Source: Halocafeteria seosinensis (lineage: Eukaryota; Sar; Bigyra; Bicosoecida). Taken from it: a stretch of 64,000 nt of DNA. Below, in pieces: positions 60,745-64,000 of the stretch. The stretch spans positions 56,067 through 120,066 of the forward strand of contig LVLI01000117.1 in NCBI GenBank assembly GCA_001687465.1. The letters run 5' to 3'. Made by a program: the position numbers and the translations under genes. Under the pieces are notes generated by a model, which ran no database searches, was not told where the DNA came from, and saw only the letters and a list, made by a program, of their open reading frames with translations. Each line of letters opens with the position of its first letter. The stretch's first letter is position 1.

Positions 60745-61285
60745 ACGACGACTGTCTTCAAGGCATAACTTCAACCTTGTTCGGATTAGTTGAGTTCGTC
60801 TGGATTGAAAGGACGAGTCACTGCTTGTCGGCTTTGGCATGGTTTTCTGAAAATTTTCAGTGATTGTACTGGAAGAAAGACAACAGAGTGTTTATAAGTG
60901 AATGTTTCTGATTCAGATGTTGTGGTTTTCTATTTTTGTTTGGATTGGAAAAGGTGTGTATAGACCGGAGAACATGTCCTGATAGAGGTGTTTTTGTTTC
61001 CCTTCACCGTCCCCTGAATGCCAACCTGTTGTCCGGCTAAGTTCTTTTCTTTGGCAATTGTCCCCGTCCTATTTGCGAAGCCCGTGATAAGATCCAAAGG
61101 AATCATGATAATCACTGAAGCACAGTGATTATATTTTGGCATAGCATAACGGAAAAGATTGATTTATTTGGGTGCATAGGGGTCGTCTTGTGAACTGAAG
61201 GATCTTTCTGAGCCAGTCGTGAACCTTGCCCCGAGTTTGCTCTAATTATGAACAGGGTTGGTTATGTATTGAATTATCATAAGAA
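60745..61285. other. Non-coding interior of the element with degenerate repeats
   Basis: Blocks around 61100-61190 and 61275-61375 share ATCACTGAAGC and GTCTTGTGAACTG with similar spacing and look like a decayed duplication. A minus-strand frame at 60930-61142 overlaps one copy and is probably not a gene. The position fits the eroded 3' part of the NUMOD4 gene. Confidence 0.5.
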
Positions 61286-61507
61286 TCACTGAAGCGAAGG
61301 GAATGCGTAAATGGGTGAAATAAGGGGAAGTGATCCATTTGAGTGTTTATAGAGGGTGGTCTTGTGAACTGGTTGTTCAGTCACATGCCATTTCATTTGT
61401 CTTTTCGTCTTAATATTCCGAACATTCCCATGATCGGATACTTCATAGTTGCTATAATCGGGAATTGACCGCCATGTCTCAACATATTGTGTTTGTGGTG
61501 GTTGCAT
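61286..61507 (-). CDS. Truncated NUMOD4-domain protein
   Basis: 73 codons starting MQPPQTQYVE. The segment WRSIPDYSNYEVSDHGNVRN is a textbook NUMOD4 motif, a DNA-binding module found at the N-terminus of phage and viral HNH homing endonucleases. The frame ends soon after, and I find no HNH catalytic part in any frame downstream, so nuclease activity is not expected. It starts 9 nt after the stop of the preceding gene in the element. It may be a remnant or a domesticated DNA-binding peptide. Confidence 0.75.
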   Translation of the reverse strand: MQPPQTQYVETWRSIPDYSNYEVSDHGNVRNIKTKRQMKWHVTEQPVHKTTLYKHSNGSLPLISPIYAFPSLQ

Positions 61508-61516
61508 GATTGGTGA

Positions 61517-61912
61517 CTACTCGGTTTGATCATTTTTTCTTTTGTTAGAAATTGGTTTCTCCTTGGATTCCTTGGCGTTAAAACTCTTGATTAGTTTGTT
61601 ATAGCGTTTCTGTGCTCGGTCATTGACGTCCAAATCAAACGACAGGCTGTTGGCAACTTCCTCTGCTTTAGAGGCAATGGTATGACCGGTGTCAGACAGG
61701 TATTCGGCAATTGTTCTTTTTTCCAACTCGACAATGGCAACGTCTAATCGTTGAATACACTCCTCCGCAAAGTCGTTGTGGTTCTCGTTGGTATAGAGAT
61801 CGTTGATGATATCCACCAACTGTTCGGCGTTGCTATGTTCCGCAATATCACAGAAATCTCTGTGAGACACTTTGAGATATTCCGACACCTCTTGTCCCTT
61901 TTTCTTCGGCAT
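61517..61912 (-). CDS. Unknown helical protein of the element (131 aa)
   Basis: ATG at 61912, stop at 61517. The product is highly charged and predicted helical by composition (KKKGQEVSEYLKVSHRDF, CIQRLDVAIVELEKRTIAEY), ending in a Lys-rich tail (SNKRKNDQTE). No family was recognised. It lies 56 nt after the first element gene and 9 nt before the NUMOD4 gene, all on the same strand. There is no signal peptide or membrane segment. Confidence 0.6.
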   Translation of the reverse strand: MPKKKGQEVSEYLKVSHRDFCDIAEHSNAEQLVDIINDLYTNENHNDFAEECIQRLDVAIVELEKRTIAEYLSDTGHTIASKAEEVANSLSFDLDVNDRAQKRYNKLIKSFNAKESKEKPISNKRKNDQTE

Positions 61913-61968
61913 ATACCATGTTCACGGTTTTACCTTTAAGCGGATTCAAAGTCAAAAAATGAAAATGA

Positions 61969-62481
61969 TTAACAATCCAACAAACTGTCAAACCCTTTCA
62001 TGAATATTTGCTTCATAAGATATGATACCTTCCAAACAATTGTCTTTTTCCTGTATTGATCATGAATATCACATAAATTTATTCTTGACTGACAAAAGTC
62101 TTCTAATTCATCATCTGCCATTGTCTCGACTTCGTAATGCTCATAATACAAAGCCCAATCATCATCCGTAAATTTGATATCAACCAATCCTTTTTTGCTC
62201 TCTTTGCCCAATTGAATATCACTTATGACTGGGGGATCACATCCTTTGTAAATCTTGATTGATTTTATTCTAAACCGATTGCGATATAACCAAGACTGTT
62301 TTGGTGTTGGTATTTTTACATCAACATCCTCTTCTTCATTATCTGAATCCATTGTATTGCGAACCATTTCACGGCATTCATCTTTTAACCGTTCGTTCAA
62401 CGCAAATTCTAGATTCTTGAACAGAATAATTTCACGTTGTTGGTTTGTCAATTGAGTAATATCCTTGTTTTCAAACGGCAT
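61969..62481 (-). CDS. Unknown acidic protein of the element (170 aa)
   Basis: ATG at 62481, first of three same-strand genes reading inward from the right repeat. The product is rich in Asp, Glu, Lys and Ile, with an acidic patch SDNEEEDVDVKIPTP near residues 47-61 and a Trp/Tyr-rich C-terminal half (DDDWALYYEHYEVE, KTIVWKVSYLMKQIF). The coding sequence is markedly AT-rich. No homology was recognised; the style recalls small proteins of virophages and Polinton-like viruses, which is an impression only. The gene starts about 80 bp inside the right inverted repeat. Confidence 0.62.
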   Translation of the reverse strand: MPFENKDITQLTNQQREIILFKNLEFALNERLKDECREMVRNTMDSDNEEEDVDVKIPTPKQSWLYRNRFRIKSIKIYKGCDPPVISDIQLGKESKKGLVDIKFTDDDWALYYEHYEVETMADDELEDFCQSRINLCDIHDQYRKKTIVWKVSYLMKQIFMKGFDSLLDC

Positions 62482-62561
62482 CGTTATGGTTATACTTCAT
62501 AACGGTTCAATCATTTTTCTGGACTGGGCAATTTGAACTCGCCCAAGTCAACTTGACACAC

Positions 62562-62907
62562 CACTTCACAAGTCAACTTGACACCGTCGCTTGACACGTA
62601 GGCATGGCTATTTCGTTTGTCGAACCCCCGTGAGACACGGTCGTGTAGGGGTCAATTTGTGGAATTCGGGTGAGGTTCTCTAGTGGGTATATCGTCGGGT
62701 TATGCGGTCGGGTTCGGTTGAGGTGGGGAATCACTTTGCGTAGTTCGTCTGCCTATTTCGTCGGAATACGGTATGCGGTCGTATAGCGGTATTTTGGTGA
62801 AACAGATAGGTGACGTTGTAGGGGGTATATCGTCGGGTTATGCGGTCGGGTGAGGCAGGGTGAGGTTTCCATCTGGTGTTATGTAGGAATCTACTCCATT
62901 GACTACT
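62562..62907 (-). repeat. Right terminal inverted repeat, 346 bp
   Basis: Reverse complement of the left arm, ending at the CAAGAC hexamer. It carries a 5-nt insertion relative to the left arm and, just inside, a second partial copy of the AAGTCAACTTGACAC palindrome-like unit (62545-62559). Confidence 0.9.
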
Positions 62908-62913
62908 CAAGAC
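62908..62913 (+). repeat. Right 6-bp target-site duplication CAAGAC
   Basis: Identical to the hexamer at 60398-60403 and directly adjacent to the right inverted repeat. Confidence 0.85.
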
Positions 62914-64000
62914 ACTCTCAGTTGGCCCACTGAGTTGGGTAGCAAAAGCTGGAAACCACACAGCCCCTAGTTGAGGAACGGGGGACGAGCCAATGGTAAT
63001 TGGTTTGACATTAAAACAATTTGGTAGAAAACTCAAATTATCGGTAGATTTTTAAGGGAGGAGAATACCAAGCACGCCGTGACAGTGTTTCAACTGCATA
63101 CCGCCTGTCCTGGTAAAACCAACTCTTCAGGCAACTGCTGCAAATGAGGAAATGACTACAAGTGTAAGCAAGTGCAAACTGGTTCATGTGTCATGATCAT
63201 TTTCCTGCCTGTTCAACATTTCATGGAGTCTATATACAGTATTTACAGGGGTGCACCCAACACAGCAGGTTCCTTGGAAGTTCCAAGTTGGAACCAAGCC
63301 GTTGTGCCGCAGCCTGTGCGGGGAATGTATTTTTTGTATTCACAGTACCGGTATTGCGAAAGTCTGAAACCACTACTGCTACTACTGAAACCTGTGAAAC
63401 GTTTCAAAATCTTGAGAATGTAATGTAAGGATTTACATTCACGCATGCCAAGTACATGGTAACACTGCGCCTACGCCTAGATCTTTCCCATGAAACGTGT
63501 TTACGGGGTCATCCGGAGAATGGTGTGGAGACGGACCGATCAATGAACTGGTACACCACGCGGCGAAGAAGGTAACGCCGCTCAAAGGATACGCAGCTAA
63601 TACTGCGAAATTTGAGAACTACAGTACATACACGTGGATCAGATGCCGGGTGCACGGAGATTATGCGGAACTTTCGGAAAGTGATGATGGCCTACAGTAT
63701 ATGTCACGACGACGATGATATATGTATGACGCTGATGCACCACAACGTGGGGATTCCGGGTTTATCACTCGGGCACGTCACTGCGTCACTGACCTCACAC
63801 ACACACAAATGTGACAGATAGCCCACCGGCCGGGAAGATGACCGCATCCTCAACGAGGAGCGGTATGCGCCCGTGTTAAGCAGCGACGGGCCCGCTGTTC
63901 CTGCAGCCTTGCTGACATGCGCCGTGAGGGAACACAGCACTGGTTAAGCTCAGGAGGCATCGGGGGAGGAGCCATGCCTGCGCCCACAATGTCAGAGGTA
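62914..64000. other. Right end of window, no supported gene
   Basis: 1,087 bp. Short frames (for example 63497-63718, whose product starts with no ATG-supported family) give no recognisable protein. The last 500 bp look more GC-rich than the element and could be the start of another gene or repeat outside the window. Confidence 0.4.

Larger units (their letters stand above)
60404..62907. mobile_element. 2.5-kb Polinton-like, non-autonomous TIR element
   Basis: The element is 2,504 bp. It is bounded by long terminal inverted repeats starting AGTAGTCAATGGAGTAG and flanked by identical CAAGAC hexamers. Established features of Polinton/Maverick elements are 6-bp target-site duplications, termini beginning AG and inverted repeats of hundreds of bp; related virophages and Polinton-like viruses share this style. 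The inside holds three minus-strand ORFs spaced 9-56 nt apart and AT-rich compared with the host genes. None encodes DNA polymerase, integrase, protease, ATPase or capsid, so movement would depend on a full-length relative. Other families with 6-bp duplications (for example Dada) remain possible because no transposase is present. Confidence 0.82.

Noticed and set aside
60404-62907. Other transposon classes such as hAT, MuDR or PiggyBac for the TIR element
   Set aside because: Those leave 8-bp, 8-10-bp or TTAA duplications; the observed duplication is 6 bp and the termini start with AG.
1-64000. CRISPR arrays, bacterial operons or integrons
   Set aside because: No regularly spaced repeats; spliced genes and eukaryotic families throughout.

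Overview
The window is nuclear DNA from a flagellated, compact-genome eukaryote. Genes lie on both strands with short spacers, and most are split by one to eight very short introns. Every intron I placed is about 42-99 nt, most are 60-90 nt, with GT..AG borders and usually a GTRNGT donor. The near-complete inner-arm axonemal dynein heavy chain implies motile flagella. The small introns, the TMEM180-like transporter and the mix of regulatory domains fit an oomycete or related stramenopile, but that assignment is an inference from gene style and was not tested by any search.

Layout. 0-7 kb: the first codons of ribosomal protein uL11 (minus), then tRNase Z (plus), NatB catalytic subunit NAA20 (minus), RNase P/MRP subunit POP4 (plus) and a nine-exon SNAP (minus). 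The two tRNA end-processing genes flank NAA20. 7.1-21.9 kb: a single uninterrupted 4,918-codon inner-arm dynein heavy chain of the DNAH10 (I1/f beta) type. 22.5-32 kb: a TMEM180-like transporter, RNA polymerase I subunit RPA12, a SET-domain protein with a signal-peptide-like N-terminus and a long unrecognised C-terminal extension, the ribosome-biogenesis factor AATF/BFR2 and the mitochondrial translocase TIM22. 32.7-40.2 kb: an IQ-motif/coiled-coil protein, a Cys-rich membrane protein, a possible tiny ORF, a Ser/Thr-rich disordered protein and ribosomal protein uS19. 41.4-55.3 kb: a double-WW/PH protein, a large basic protein, protein phosphatase 5, a lysosomal-type histidine acid phosphatase, a BTB protein and a probable mitochondrial nitroreductase. 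55.3-60.2 kb: a DEP-START-AGC kinase and a claudin-like four-TM protein.

60.4-62.9 kb: the most unusual object is a 2,504-bp mobile element. It has near-identical ~341/346-bp terminal inverted repeats beginning 5'-AG and is flanked by a perfect 6-bp target-site duplication (CAAGAC). Inside are three tightly packed, AT-rich, same-strand ORFs: two unrecognised and one truncated NUMOD4 domain. The 6-bp duplication, 5'-AG termini, long inverted repeats and virus-like packing point to a miniature, non-autonomous relative of Polinton/Maverick or Polinton-like virus elements. No polymerase, integrase or capsid gene is present, so trans-mobilisation is inferred.

The host genes form no obvious operon-like pathway. 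Several relate to RNA and ribosome production (tRNase Z, POP4, RPA12, AATF, uL11, uS19), and many pairs share very short divergent or convergent spacers. The last 1.1 kb holds no gene I can support.
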